From: a virus
IMG/VR virus record: IMGVR_UViG_3300006875_000037
Location: 1-46,114 of that record
DNA: 46,114 bases
Reading direction: 5' to 3' (one strand)
The position numbers were made by a program, and so were the translations under genes. Of the stretch, positions 7,887 to 21,000 are shown in pieces (position 1 is the first letter of the stretch; every line of letters begins with the position of its first letter). The notes below the pieces were generated by a model. The model searched no databases. It was not told the origin of the DNA and worked only from the letters and a program-made list of their open reading frames with translations.

Positions 7887-8677
7887 TAGCCAATTACGAC
7901 AACACGGTAAGCGTTAGATGCGGGAGCAGATGCAAACACCAGGGCAACTGCATTGACACTGGGGCGCTGCACATCAACTTCGACGTCGTCGTACTGACCG
8001 GAGTTTGGAAACACCCTCACGATTACATCGCGGGTATTGAGGTTGTGGGTGAGCGTGAAGCTAGTTGCGCTGCCGTCGCCAATGTTCGCAAAGCTCTTGC
8101 GAATCCGCCCCGACCAGTTCGCCAGCGTTTGAGGAGAAACCGCCAGATCAGCCGCAGTGCCGGCGTCAACTTCGGACTGCGTCGCCAGGCGCATGATGCC
8201 CGTCTGCGTAGTGCTGGCACTTGGTGAGCTGGTGCCGAACGTGGTGAACGACACCGCCGTGGTGCCCAGCGTGCCATTTACCGCCGTCTGCCGGTACGTC
8301 ACGCCTGCCCCGGTGCCTTCCTCCACCGTCGTCGTAGCCTGCTCCAGCTCCGCAAACGTGCTGGCATCCAGTGCGCGGGTCATCGCCGCTGCTGCGCCAT
8401 TCCACACGTAGATTCCGTTCTCAGCCCCTGCGGTCTGCGCCCGCACCAGCACCCGGTCACCGCTGACCATCGTGATGCTGTCAATCGTCGCGCCAGGGCC
8501 TGCCAGGTTCAGGTTGGCCTGCGTCGCCACGCGACAGCTGTCCTTCCACGCCAGGCCCTCAACAGCCGAATCGACGTAGAGCTTGGTGGCGGCATCACCA
8601 TCGGCCGTGGGTGCTGCCAGATTGGTGACTTTGGAGACTCCTTGAAAGTTGAAGTCGGTGTGGATGGGGCGGGGCAT
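7886..8677 (-). CDS. Tail fibre protein
   Basis: 263 aa. The N-terminus (NFQGVSKVTNLAAPTADGDAATKLYVD) is the repeat type seen in many phage tail fibres. The middle has GIMRLATQSEVDAGTA followed by LAVSPQTLA, the fibre motif of lambda Stf-like proteins. The C-terminal 70 residues (FTLTHNLNTRDVIVRVF ... DVEVDVQRPS) form a small beta domain that also appears, shortened, in the next gene upstream. It probably forms trimers as part of the side fibre. Confidence 0.8.
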   Translation of the reverse strand: MPRPIHTDFNFQGVSKVTNLAAPTADGDAATKLYVDSAVEGLAWKDSCRVATQANLNLAGPGATIDSITMVSGDRVLVRAQTAGAENGIYVWNGAAAAMTRALDASTFAELEQATTTVEEGTGAGVTYRQTAVNGTLGTTAVSFTTFGTSSPSASTTQTGIMRLATQSEVDAGTAADLAVSPQTLANWSGRIRKSFANIGDGSATSFTLTHNLNTRDVIVRVFPNSGQYDDVEVDVQRPSVNAVALVFASAPASNAYRVVVIG

Positions 8678-8684
8678 GGTGTCC

Positions 8685-8942
8685 TCAGATCAGGCGGGCG
8701 AGGCCAGCGGTTGCTGGATTAAATGTAACAACGGTTTGATTGATACTCGGATGCGCAATGTCTGCATCAATTTCCTGCATACCACTGTTGTACAACTCCA
8801 CGCTAGGACGAAATCCCAGGTTGTGATTGATGGTCCATACCGTCGCCGGTGTGGACTGTTGATGTACGTAGGCGGCTATGCCGCCAGTGCCTCCCGGCCC
8901 TGCCGGACCAGGAATGCCAGGGATCAGGACTTCGATGATCAC
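8685..8942 (-). CDS. Short collagen-like fibre protein
   Basis: 85 aa. A Gly-Pro repeat (PGIPGPAGPGGTGG) precedes a small beta domain with WTINHNLGFRPSVELYNS. The HNL...PSV pattern is shared with the C-terminal domain of the neighbouring fibre (THNLNTRDVIV), so both likely use the same knob. It overlaps the upstream gene by 4 nt and probably joins the fibre assembly. Confidence 0.65.
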   Translation of the reverse strand: MIIEVLIPGIPGPAGPGGTGGIAAYVHQQSTPATVWTINHNLGFRPSVELYNSGMQEIDADIAHPSINQTVVTFNPATAGLARLI

Positions 8943-9301
8943 GGCGCATCCCTCGAAACACGAACTTCAGCGACGACTGGGCCTTTGATTAGGTAGAAAC
9001 TGTCCCCAACCGGTGGGAATAGGTGTAGATCGTGAATTGCTTTCCCCGCTTTAATGGGGATCGCCAGTGTCTGCTGAGCCGTCAGCCTGCCGCGCACCTG
9101 CCCGTCGAGACGATCAGGCCAATCCACGGCCACCTCTGCATATTTCTTCCGCCGCTTGGGATCCCAGATCTCCCAGTTCGCGCTGTATCCGGTGAGGGGA
9201 ACTGGAGGATTGCCCTCCAACTCCTCACTTCTCAGCCTCAGGTGCAGCTCAGCTGGTGCACCTTGCTCGATCGGGAAAGCGTAGGTTTCTGGGAGCGCCA
9301 T
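8939..9301 (-). CDS. Baseplate or fibre-attachment protein
   Basis: 120 aa. An N-terminal beta domain (FPIEQGAPAELHLRLRS ... LTGYSANWEIWDP) is typical of immunoglobulin-like baseplate/fibre adaptors such as the N-terminus of BppU-type proteins. That assignment is by pattern and place only. The ATG follows directly on the junction motif CCGGAAAGCTGAGGC, so the gene starts right behind the stop of its upstream neighbour. Confidence 0.55.
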   Translation of the reverse strand: MALPETYAFPIEQGAPAELHLRLRSEELEGNPPVPLTGYSANWEIWDPKRRKKYAEVAVDWPDRLDGQVRGRLTAQQTLAIPIKAGKAIHDLHLFPPVGDSFYLIKGPVVAEVRVSRDAP

Positions 9302-9317
9302 GCCTCAGCTTTCCGGC
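9302..9317 (-). repeat. Junction motif CCGGAAAGCTGAGGC, copy 1
   Basis: On the minus strand GCCGGAAAGCTGAGGC. The TGA inside it is the stop of the 9305-9490 gene, and the next ATG follows at once. Near-identical copies recur at other gene junctions in the window. Confidence 0.7.
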
Positions 9318-9490
9318 TCCCAGGCCTCATTAACCTCCGGCGTCGCCGGGTTGTCGCCGCGGAACTTCCCGCCAGCAGCGCGAGCCCGCTTGGGCGCCGG
9401 CTCCTGGCCCTGCTCCGCCTCTGGCGGGTCCTGCCCCATGGCCCGCAGCGTGTCGGCTACGGTCATCCCCGGGCAGATCGAAGTGTTCAT
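9305..9490 (-). CDS. Small unknown protein between capsid and fibre genes
   Basis: 61 aa, ATG 9490. Residues 1-20 (MNTSICPGMTVADTLRAMG) could form a small fold; the rest is Pro/Glu/Ala-rich and probably disordered. It ends ...EPES, a C-terminus encoded by the junction motif and also seen at the end of the portal gene. Function unknown; a linker or assembly peptide is possible. Confidence 0.5.
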   Translation of the reverse strand: MNTSICPGMTVADTLRAMGQDPPEAEQGQEPAPKRARAAGGKFRGDNPATPEVNEAWEPES

Positions 9491-9511
9491 CTCGGTGCCT
9501 CAAATGGTGAA

Positions 9512-9529
9512 GGGGCCCTGTTGGGCCCC
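9512..9529 (-). terminator. GC-rich hairpin after the 9535 gene
   Basis: Perfect 7-bp stem GGGGCCC/GGGCCCC with a 4-nt loop, directly after the stop codon at 9535. On the minus strand it is followed by TTCACC, so the U-run is poor and it may only lower read-through into the fibre genes. On the plus strand GGTTTT follows. Confidence 0.55.
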
Positions 9530-9534
9530 GGTTT

Positions 9535-10017
9535 TCAGCACATCGCCAGCGGTTGAATCATCACGGTGTTGGTCCCAGCGGGAACCGCCACGCCGTTGGA
9601 TCCGGTGCCAGCGGTAGCCCGGACAGCCACCACCCGCACGTCGCCGGTGAGGCTGCCAGCGGTAGCGACAGCCTTGCGGATCTGATCACCGCCGAGGATC
9701 ACCTCGGTCGCGGGCTGGCCAGCGGTGACGGTGATTGTTGCGATGGGGGCGTAGGTGCTGGCACTCGTCAGGTCCCCACCCTCGGGAACATGAGCAGCCT
9801 CAATGATCCAGCCCCCGGCGGAGTTACTGGACTGCGGTGAAGCCAGGATGCGAATTGCGTTGTTGGCTTCGAGGCGGGTGTTCAGCAGCAGGGCTGCGCC
9901 GGTGCGAGTAGCGGAAGCTCGGCCCTTGGTGCCGCCAGCGACATAGCCCACCAGGACGGTGGATGCGTCAAGGAGAAACCCCCTGCGATTAGGCAGGCCG
10001 GTTGATCTTTGTCCCAT
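9535..10017 (-). CDS. Probable capsid decoration or head accessory protein
   Basis: 160 aa from ATG 10017; upstream in-frame codons belong to the capsid gene region. The sequence is small, Ala/Thr/Gly-rich and beta-rich (VLVGYVAGGTKGRASATRTGAALLLNTRLEANNAIRI), as in phage head decoration proteins. It follows the major capsid gene by 23 nt, with a hairpin right after its stop. The assignment rests on position and composition. A short tail protein is the alternative. Confidence 0.5.
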   Translation of the reverse strand: MGQRSTGLPNRRGFLLDASTVLVGYVAGGTKGRASATRTGAALLLNTRLEANNAIRILASPQSSNSAGGWIIEAAHVPEGGDLTSASTYAPIATITVTAGQPATEVILGGDQIRKAVATAGSLTGDVRVVAVRATAGTGSNGVAVPAGTNTVMIQPLAMC

Positions 10018-10040
10018 GGTTGAGTGTCCTCCGAGGTGAA

Positions 10041-10964
10041 TTAGGCGATGACAGCCGCGTTGGTGACGCCATGAAGCCGCGCCACAGAGCGACCGTGGTA
10101 GATAGCAAGTCCGGCGTACCACTCCAGGCGGGTGCGATTGACCGGGGCGTCATCAACCTCGCCAAGGGGTTTGATGCTGGGGCCAAACTGCTGGCCGACG
10201 CGACCTTGGATAGCGGTGGTCAGCAGATCACCGAAGGAGATGCAATAGACGCTGGTGGAACTGCCGGTTTCTGTAAACGGCTGAACCTCTTGGTTTTGCC
10301 CGTTGACCATCGTACGAACGATCAGGCAATCGTTATACGTGGCAACACGGCGGCCAAACTGATCGCGGTCGTACACGATAAATCCGCTTTTTGTGGTGTC
10401 GCGACTAGCAGCGTTGAGGAGTCGAGCAATGGTCCGGTTCATCACCAAGACCTTTTGCTGCCCGCCAGCCGCATCGCATGCGTCAATCAGCTCGTCGAGC
10501 TTCGTCAGCGACAAAGCGCCGCCGGCGCTGATGGCCTGGCTTGAGCCAATCGGAACGCGCTTCTTGAGGCCATCAAACTCGCGAGGATTGAGGGTTTCAT
10601 CGCCATTGATGAACTTGTCCTCAAAGGCCATCCGCATGGACTGAATGCCCATGGTGACCTGCTTGGCGATCTCTCCTTCGCCTTGGGTGTTGACGATTGA
10701 CGTGTCCACGTCAATGTCGCCGCCCATCATTTTCCAGGCTTCAAACTGGGGATTGATCACCCCGTAGCTGCTTGGAAGTGATTCGTTGACGCCACGGAAT
10801 ACGACCGATGGAAGCTCGGCGGTCTGGTTGTACTGGACTCCTCCGTTCTCCACATCCTCAAAGGGGATGATGCCGAGGAGTTCGCCTTGTGAAAGCTCAT
10901 TGATGAGAGCGCGGCGGAGCGGGTCTACTTCGCTCTTCCGCGCCTCCAGGAAAGTGAGGCCCAT
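10041..10964 (-). CDS. Major capsid protein (HK97-fold type)
   Basis: 307 aa; forms the icosahedral shell. Family features include an N-terminal helix (FLEARKSEVDPLRRALINELSQG), the E-loop region with VQYNQTAELPSVVFRGVNE, and FEDKFINGDETLNPREFDGLKKR. An A-domain helix (LDELIDACDAAGGQQKVLVMNR) and a C-terminal strand with LEWYAGLAIYHGRSVARLHGV follow. The chain is short, with no long delta domain, in keeping with a separate scaffold gene just upstream. No head protease gene is visible nearby. Its location downstream of the tail genes is unusual. Confidence 0.85.
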   Translation of the reverse strand: MGLTFLEARKSEVDPLRRALINELSQGELLGIIPFEDVENGGVQYNQTAELPSVVFRGVNESLPSSYGVINPQFEAWKMMGGDIDVDTSIVNTQGEGEIAKQVTMGIQSMRMAFEDKFINGDETLNPREFDGLKKRVPIGSSQAISAGGALSLTKLDELIDACDAAGGQQKVLVMNRTIARLLNAASRDTTKSGFIVYDRDQFGRRVATYNDCLIVRTMVNGQNQEVQPFTETGSSTSVYCISFGDLLTTAIQGRVGQQFGPSIKPLGEVDDAPVNRTRLEWYAGLAIYHGRSVARLHGVTNAAVIA

Positions 10965-11002
10965 GAATACCGGATGCAGGTTGGATGAACGGCGTCACGC
11001 CG

Positions 11003-11030
11003 GGGCGTGGGGCATCCCGCCTCCACGCCC
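11003..11030 (-). other. Stem-loop between scaffold and capsid genes
   Basis: GGGCGTGG (11003-11010) pairs with CCACGCCC (11023-11030) around a 12-nt loop. There is no U-run, so it is unlikely to terminate. It could stabilise or process mRNA so that far more capsid than scaffold is made. Confidence 0.45.
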
Positions 11031-11048
11031 TCAAACTGCCCAGCGCCT

Positions 11049-11867
11049 TTAAGCCGTTTTCCTGGCGTTGCGCAGCCCGATCTGAAGCAGCTGGCTTGTC
11101 TTGAGTCCGTCGAGCTGTTCAGCCGTTGTCACCCGGCCGTCACGCCCCGCGCGTACACCGGACCCGCTACCGAAGCGAGGCTTGAAGGACACGCCGTGCA
11201 CGGGATCGTCACGAAGCTTCTGGAACAGATCAGCGGGCGTGATGCGCTTCCCGGTCTCGCTGTCGATCTGCGGATTACCCGATGCATCGATCAGGTGAAT
11301 CCCCCGCTCGTCCTCCGCAAACTGGCCGCCAAAGACCTGCCAGATGTAGTCAAAGGGAGTGCTGCCATCAATGCTGCTGGCCTCCGATCGGCCTTCATTG
11401 GCGAGGTAGATCCGCTCTGTCTTGACCTTGAGCGCAGCCCGTTCGGCGTCTCGTGTCTTGGCTTCCAGGTCCGCCGTGCGCTTAGCGAGGATTGCCTCGT
11501 GCTTTGTTTCAGCCTCCCGAACCCTGGCATTTGCCAGCTGCTCTGCTGCGTCCGCTCGATCCTGCGCTTCCTGCACCCTCTGCCTGGCTTCCTCCAGGAG
11601 CTTGGGGTTCTTGTCTCCAACCTCCGCAAGCTCCCGCCTGAGTCGCCTGAGTTCGGCTGCCTCCGCGCGTCGTTGCTCGCGTTCGGAAGTCAGCGCCTTG
11701 CGCAATCCGGCCAGGTCATCGGTGCCGGTATCGTTGGACCCGCCAGAGGCTGAAGCATCGGTGCCGCCGCCGTCGGCTTCATCGGCTGGCTGCTGATCGA
11801 CGGTGAGCAGGGGCAGCAGATCAGGGATCTCCCCTGTGAGCTTGCTGCGGTAGAGATTGAACGGCAT
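11049..11867 (-). CDS. Scaffolding-like protein
   Basis: 272 aa. An acidic Gly/Asp-rich segment (residues 28-50) is followed by a long charged coiled coil (about 52-150, RKALTSEREQRRAEAAELRRLRREL and on). A C-terminal half (YIWQVFGGQF, GKRITPADLFQKLRDD, LQIGLRNARKTA) ends basic. This matches head scaffold proteins, which bind capsid subunits through a basic C-terminus and sit just before the capsid gene. A tail or minor capsid role cannot be excluded. Confidence 0.7.
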   Translation of the reverse strand: MPFNLYRSKLTGEIPDLLPLLTVDQQPADEADGGGTDASASGGSNDTGTDDLAGLRKALTSEREQRRAEAAELRRLRRELAEVGDKNPKLLEEARQRVQEAQDRADAAEQLANARVREAETKHEAILAKRTADLEAKTRDAERAALKVKTERIYLANEGRSEASSIDGSTPFDYIWQVFGGQFAEDERGIHLIDASGNPQIDSETGKRITPADLFQKLRDDPVHGVSFKPRFGSGSGVRAGRDGRVTTAEQLDGLKTSQLLQIGLRNARKTA

Positions 11868-11873
11868 TGGGCA

Positions 11874-12020
11874 TCACGCCACGGTGCCCTTCAGCTTTCC
11901 GTTCTCACGTCGTTCGGTCATCCGCAGCCGATTGGAGGCAATGCGCAGTTGGGCGACTTCGACCAAGGCGGCCTGCTGATCGGTCAGGGTGACAGGCTGC
12001 GGCCGTGGTGTTTCGTTCAT
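11874..12020 (-). CDS. Small unknown protein, 48 aa
   Basis: Starts with ATG 12020, 4-nt overlap with the upstream gene, and reads MNETPRPQPVTLTDQQAALV then a basic helix (RLRMTERRENGKLKGTVA). It ends 6 nt before the scaffold start. Coupled on both sides and with sensible composition, it is probably real. Function unknown. Confidence 0.6.
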   Translation of the reverse strand: MNETPRPQPVTLTDQQAALVEVAQLRIASNRLRMTERRENGKLKGTVA

Positions 12021-13066
12021 GGCAGTTCAGAGCCAGGGATGACCTGCTGGTAGCCGCTGAGGGCGACAGCTGTTGGCCGCTGGTAAATCTTGAACTCTTC
12101 CCAATACGCAAGAATGTCCACCCTTGAGCCGGCTGCTGTGTAATCAAGGATGCCTTGGCTAGAATCTTCTTTTGTCAATCTCACCAGGCACTCGCTAGTG
12201 TTGGTCTGACTAGATTGAATGATGACATACTTGTTTCCGCCTATTTCCGCAAGCCTTCCATCAAGCTGATTTGAGCCCAGAACCAGGTCGAACCTATTTG
12301 AAACCGTCTGATAGCTTTTGATCTTGACTACGTGTTGACCTTGAAAAACATCGACATCGAGAATACCAGTGCTAACGCGCTCGTATCCACTTCCTGAGAA
12401 CACCTGCTCTGTGCTTCCAGTAAGCACTAAATCAATCTGTGACCTTCTGACTTCAGGAAAGCCTAAATACCTCCCTCCATATGCGCTTAAAAACGCTGCT
12501 ACCCTTTGAATCCATTGCGGTCTATACGATGTTTGGTATATGGCTTCTACTTGTTCATTTGTAAAACCAGTAGTAAGTGGATCATAGCCGAACCACGAAC
12601 CCGGATCTCCTGGAATCTCGGCCGAAGGCGGAAGTATCCCTTCATCGCTATATTTGTACCACACTTTATACACGCGAGTGCTTTGATCAAAATACGAAGC
12701 TTCGGGTTCAGCTAAAATGATTGCCGCAAGCAGACTTTTTAGTATAGTTGACTTTTGCGTGAGTTGAGTGCCAGCTACGTTATTCCATCTGCTCACCAAA
12801 TTAAATCCCAATTCCCAGGCCGTTGTTACATATACAATCCGCTTATCCCCCTTATACTCCTCTGCGTCTACATTCGTCGCATAACGCGGTCTACTCCAGC
12901 GACGATCACTCGCGCCAAACATGCGAAACTGTGGCTCTGGCCGCGTAGACGGTCTCCGCTTGCTGCTTTCGCCCAGTTTTCGACGATTTTCAAGGATTCT
13001 AGCCTTTACCGCCTCCAGAATAGCAAAAGGTACTTCTTCTAGCGTGATGTTGACAGCTGGGCTCAC
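12017..13066 (-). CDS. Unknown virion-associated protein
   Basis: 349 aa. Residues 1-35 are helical and basic; the remainder alternates strands and loops (IVYVTTAWELGFNLVSRW, FGYDPLTTGF, DVDVFQGQHVVKIKSYQT). It is clearly AT-richer than its flanks and has a different codon style, which suggests recent acquisition. It lies in the late operon between tail tip and scaffold genes. I recognise no family; a structural or injected protein is likely from its place. Confidence 0.6.
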   Translation of the reverse strand: MSPAVNITLEEVPFAILEAVKARILENRRKLGESSKRRPSTRPEPQFRMFGASDRRWSRPRYATNVDAEEYKGDKRIVYVTTAWELGFNLVSRWNNVAGTQLTQKSTILKSLLAAIILAEPEASYFDQSTRVYKVWYKYSDEGILPPSAEIPGDPGSWFGYDPLTTGFTNEQVEAIYQTSYRPQWIQRVAAFLSAYGGRYLGFPEVRRSQIDLVLTGSTEQVFSGSGYERVSTGILDVDVFQGQHVVKIKSYQTVSNRFDLVLGSNQLDGRLAEIGGNKYVIIQSSQTNTSECLVRLTKEDSSQGILDYTAAGSRVDILAYWEEFKIYQRPTAVALSGYQQVIPGSELP

Positions 13067-13458
13067 AGTTTTGCAACAAAAGTGTGCTCATAAAGCTTTG
13101 CCTGACTTGCCGCCAGCACCACAGGCACATCGAGGATGTCCACTGAATGGGGCTTGGTGCGACCTGCCACCTTGATCACTACGGCGTCATAGGTGAACCC
13201 GGCGCCGCTGCCCTTGAACTGGCCTGCAATGGTTGGCGCCGCAAACTTGCCAGTCGTGGCGTTGTAGGTGCCGCTACCAATGGTGCCCGTGATCGGCAGA
13301 TAGCCGTTGATGGTTGGCAGCTCTGCAGCCTCCCACTCTGCCAACGTGCTGTTGATCGTTAAGCTGCCCTTTGTGGCTGCAAAGATCTTGAACGCCTTAC
13401 CGGCGAAGGCATAGGCGTAGATGAACTCAAGTTCACCGGGGGTTGCTGTTTGAGCCAT
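13063..13458 (-). CDS. Unknown late structural protein, small beta type
   Basis: 131 aa from ATG 13458; TTG 13467 is an upstream alternative. It starts MAQTATPGELEFIYAYAFAG and is rich in beta-forming and small residues (GTIGSGTYNATTGKFAAPTIAG). It overlaps the next gene by 4 nt. With its upstream neighbour it forms a pair of small virion-type proteins downstream of the tail tip. Confidence 0.6.
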   Translation of the reverse strand: MAQTATPGELEFIYAYAFAGKAFKIFAATKGSLTINSTLAEWEAAELPTINGYLPITGTIGSGTYNATTGKFAAPTIAGQFKGSGAGFTYDAVVIKVAGRTKPHSVDILDVPVVLAASQAKLYEHTFVAKL

Positions 13459-13463
13459 GATGA

Positions 13464-13898
13464 TCAAACAGGCTTACGGAATCGAACGATGCCATCAGCA
13501 TTCCACCGAACCGTAAACAGTGAATTAGCCGGTGTTGTTTTGGTGCCGTCGAAGTTGATTGCCGCCACTGGTGGGCTATTTGCGTCGGTGGTATTCACCA
13601 ACAGCGCATGGGTTGCCGAAAGCGAGGACGATCCGGCAGTCCACTGAACGTCATCTGCATCGAATCGCGAATCAGTCGTGTTCGCCTGCGCGAAGTTCAC
13701 GCCTTGAAGCGTGGCCCCACCAGTGGTGTAACCATTGCCGTTGGCCACCTCGGTGTAGGTGATCTGCGACAGCTGGGTATGCGTGGTGTTGATTGTCAAC
13801 GCCGTGCACAGGATGAGCTTGTAGGTGTCGCTAGCCGCGTTGGCGCCAGACGCAAACCTGTTTATGGTGTGGTCGTAAAGCGTGATGGTCTCGGCCAC
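13464..13898 (-). CDS. Phage structural protein, small
   Basis: 144 aa from GTG 13898. It starts MAETITLYDHTINRFASGANAASDTYKLILC and continues with GVNFAQANTTDSRFDADDVQW. That arrangement, with the segment LTINTTHTQLSQI, is familiar from short tail or appendage proteins of dsDNA phages. It stands right behind the tail tip gene. Exact role unknown. Confidence 0.65.
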   Translation of the reverse strand: MAETITLYDHTINRFASGANAASDTYKLILCTALTINTTHTQLSQITYTEVANGNGYTTGGATLQGVNFAQANTTDSRFDADDVQWTAGSSSLSATHALLVNTTDANSPPVAAINFDGTKTTPANSLFTVRWNADGIVRFRKPV

Positions 13899-13916
13899 GA
13901 GCGAGGGGCGGAAGCT

Positions 13917-13932
13917 GCCTTAGCTTTCCGGC
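13917..13932 (-). repeat. Junction motif, TAA variant with hairpin
   Basis: Minus strand GCCGGAAAGCTAAGGC, upstream of the 13898 start. With its flank it forms a perfect 7-bp stem, CCTTAGC/GCTAAGG, around a 6-nt loop. It sits in the 66-nt gap behind the tail tip gene. Confidence 0.65.
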
Positions 13933-13964
13933 TAAGGCCTCGGGCTTTACCGGTAGCGACGCCA

Positions 13965-17320
<3,356 letters not shown>

Positions 17321-17321
<1 letters not shown>

Positions 17322-18064
17322 CAGACCTGCCCCAGCTCCAGCGTGATCAGATGGCGTGTGACCCGGGCGCCGGCCACGATCACCGGCGTCTGCTCGGTCG
17401 TTGGCGGCGACACCGGCCACCAGGAGCCAGCTGCTGGCGTGGCTGCGATCTGCTGCTCATACCAAGTCCGGATGGTGGCTCCGGCGTTGGCCGCATGGGT
17501 CCAACCCTGCACCTTGCGCAGTCGGGTCGCCATCAGGGGCCCTCGAATCACGTGGGTGCCCGTGGCCGCCAGCTCCATCCGAGGCCCGTCCTGGTAGGCC
17601 TCCACCGCCGCGGTGAGGTTCAGGGTCAGCCCGGCAATCGAGTAGGTGCCATAGGTGGACTCGTTGTCCTGCAGCTGCTGCGAGATCTCATCGCTGCGGG
17701 TCAGCACCGCCAGTTGCTGCGCCGCGTCGATCAGCTCGAACGAAACCGACAGCATGCCCCCTGCAGCTGCTGCCGCTGGCGGGGAGGCAAACCATGCGGG
17801 CACGTTGGACCAGGTGAGCCCGTAGGCCTTGCCGCTGGTGCTGACCGTGGTGCCGACCGACAGCGACACCATCGTGTCGGGTTCGGCGATCCGGGCCGCC
17901 CGCCAGGCGAGATAGACGCTCTCCAGCGCCAGCCACTCCGACGGCCGCATGATTGCTTTCACGGGCCAGCGCCGCGCCGTTCGCCCATTGAGGCTGTCTC
18001 CCGCATGGCCGTAGGGGAACTCCTGAAGCGCCCGGATCGTCAGCCCGCCAACCGTGATCGCCAT
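17321..18064 (-). CDS. Distal tail protein-like
   Basis: 247 aa from ATG 18064. It lies between the tape measure gene and the tip protein, where distal tail or hub proteins are encoded. The first half (ITVGGLTIRALQEFPYG ... RPSEWLALESVYLAWR) suits a tail-hub fold. The second half (SIAGLTLNLTAAVEAYQDGPRMELAATGTHVI) is beta-rich. No motif fixes the family; assignment is by place and fold pattern. Confidence 0.55.
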
Positions 18065-18068
18065 GGGA

Positions 18069-21000
18069 TCACCTCAGCCGTTGAATCTGCTGCATCACCT
18101 GGCTTGCGGTGGGGCCTGTCCGTTGCTGCACGTGGATGCTCCAGTCCCGCCGGGCCAGGACGCCGACTTCCTGCCGAAGCTTTCCAACCTCAAGGGCCAG
18201 TTCAGCAACGCCGGCCGGTGCCGCGGCGCCTGCGGCGATCGTGGTGCCCGTGGCCTGGATCCGTGCGCTGATCCCGGCGGGGATCACGGTTCCACTGGAG
18301 GGTGCCCGCCAGAGGCTGTTGGTCGGGGCGTCGATGGGCATCAACCGCCCGGCTGCCAGCAGCATCTCCTGACCAAGCTCGTTGACGCGATAGGTTTCGC
18401 CGGCCTCCACGGGGCCCCCGGTCCATCGGGAACCGGGGAGGTTCGCTGCTTGCTGCAGGTAGCCGTAGAAGTCCCGGGCCGAGCTGGCGGCGCTACTCAT
18501 GCTGCCGCTGACCGATTGGAACTTGCCTTCGAGGTTGATCCCCTTGATGTCGTTCGCGTAGCCGCCAGCCTGCGCCAGGTACTCGGCGAAGCCCTGGGCG
18601 CCCTGAAGGAGCGCCGGGGCCTTGTCGCCTGTCTGGGTGAAGGCCTGCGCCAGGGCGGCGGCCGGGCTTGCGGCATCCGAGGCCTTCCGCGCCGTGTCGT
18701 CGAAGCCGACCTTGGACCGATCGAGGAGGGCGTTCATCTCCGCCACGGCGGCGTTCACCTCCGCCTGGCTGCGCCCAACCGCCAGTGTGCCTTGGCTGTT
18801 CTGGCCGATGGCCAAGCCGGCATCGGCGGCGATCCGCCGGTAGCGATCCTGCTCGTCAGCCGTGAGCTTGGAGTAGGTGGCTACGCCCCTGAGTCCGCTG
18901 GTCATGCCAGAGATAGCCTCCAGCGTGCCATTCGCGGCGATCTTGAACCCCTTCGCCGCGGCTTCGGCTTGCAGGTTGTTGCGTGCGGTTTCGGCTGTGA
19001 GCTGGCTGATGGCCGCTTCAATCGGCTGGGTGCTGGCCGTCAGCGCCACCTGCTCCCGCGCGATGGTGAGCGCCTGGCCCTGCTTGTCGACCACTTCTTG
19101 CAGGCTGGCCCGCTTGGCCTGATCGGTTTCCTTGGCCAGCTCGGCCTCTGCCTTCAACAGATCGAGCTGTGCGGTGTTCACCGCCTTCTGCCCCTCCAGT
19201 CGGGCCTTGGCCTGGTTGATTTCCAGGATCCGCTGCTCTAGGGACTGCTGGAGTAGGAGGTTCTGATAGCGGGCTGATAGCGCAGCGCGGTCCAGTCGAT
19301 CGGCTTCATCGCGCTTGGCCTTCAGCACGTCTTCCCCGGCGCCGATCTCCTGGAGCTTTGAGAGCTCGAACTGCAGCCTGGCCCGCACCACGCCGTAGCG
19401 CGACTGCTCCACATCACCCAGGCCCTTGGCCAGCCCCGCCAGGGATTGACCGATGGCGATGCGGTTCTGAAGGCGGCTGCTCAGCAGCTCCTCCGCCTGG
19501 ATCGTTTGCCGGATCGGCCCCAGGCGATCAACTGCCGCCGCGGTTGCCGCCCTGGTCTCGGCGGTGAGCGCCTTCATGGCTGCTGCGGCCTTGCGGGAGC
19601 CCCGCTCCTCATCCTCGGCGGCCTTGGCGAGGATGAGGAGCTGACTCGCCAGCCTGTCGTCGCCTGCGCGGTCGGCTTCCACTGCCCGACCGCGCAGGGT
19701 TGTGGCCTGCGCCTTAGCGATGTCGGCGATCTTCTGCAGTTGATCGATGTATTCCTTGGCCTGGGTTTTCTGCTGATCGGTGATAAACCGCGAACCACGC
19801 AGCGACGAATAGAAGGCAAGCGCAGACTGCTGAACCTTGGCGAATCCGCCCTGCATCTTCTCAAACTCTTGCGATGTGCGCAGCATGGTGAGCTCCTCGC
19901 GGCTGTTGCGGATCCACGCCAAGACCAGCGGCCCGGTATCCCTGGCAGCCTTACCTTGGTCGCTGATGGCAGCGGCTGCTTTCTTGGTGGACTTCTCGAC
20001 CTGCCCGACGATCTCATCTAGCGTTTTCTGTGATGCCGCAAAGTCGTTGGTCGCATCACCAGCACCACTGAGCAGATACTGAATGCCCGCTATCGCTCCC
20101 GCGATTGCGGCGAACCTTAAAGCTACAACGGCCATGGAAGCTGCAAGCTTACCGAAGCCGACCGCGTACCCACCGATCGCGGACAACATGCCTTCTGTTT
20201 GTACGGCCTTGCTAAAGATAATCCACTCAATCTTAGCGGCAACGATTGCCTTGGCAAAAACGCCTGTGAATATCCTGGACATCTCAAGTATCTCTCTACC
20301 GGCTGTTTGGATCATGTCATATGTCAACGCCCGTTTAAATATCGCGTATGCCGCCGTAGCGGCAACAGTAGCGGTGGTGAATAGACCCAGGGAGATGGCG
20401 GTGTACTTGATCGGATCCGGCAGCCCAGCCACGGCACCCACGGCGGCATTGGCCAGGTTCAGCAGCGGCAACAGGGCTGTAGCGCCGACCTTGCCGACTG
20501 AGTTTCCGAGGCTGTCCAGGGTGCCGCCCAACTGCTTGGTGACCATCTCAAAGCCCTGCATGGCATCGCGGGCTGTGTCGGTCGCCCCCTTGGTGTTTGC
20601 CATGGTGGCGCTGAGGGTCTTGATCTCTTCAACCGTCAGCCCCAGCAGCGAAAGCCACTTGGCCCCGTCGTCCTCCCCGCCGAACAGGTTGGCGGCCATG
20701 CGAATCTTGGTCGCCGGATCCAGCTGACCGAACGCTGCTTTGAGCTTCAGCAGCGTTTCTTGCATCGGCTTGAGCGTGCCGTCGACGTTGTAGATGTCGA
20801 GATTCAGCGCCTTCATCGTCCTGGCTGCTGCCGCCGCCTGGCCAGTGAGATCCCCCATGCCCTTGCCGGCCTGGGGGGCAGCGGACGCCAGCTTCGACAG
20901 GCCATTACGCAGGGTCACACCAGCCTCTGCCGCGGGGATGCCGGCGTTGGCCAACAGGCCCACGGCTACCCCGAGCTCTTCAATCGAGACACCGAGGATC

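Noticed and set aside
18054-19241. Plus-strand frame opposite the tape measure gene
   Set aside because: Mirror of the coding strand; no domain and wrong residue mix.
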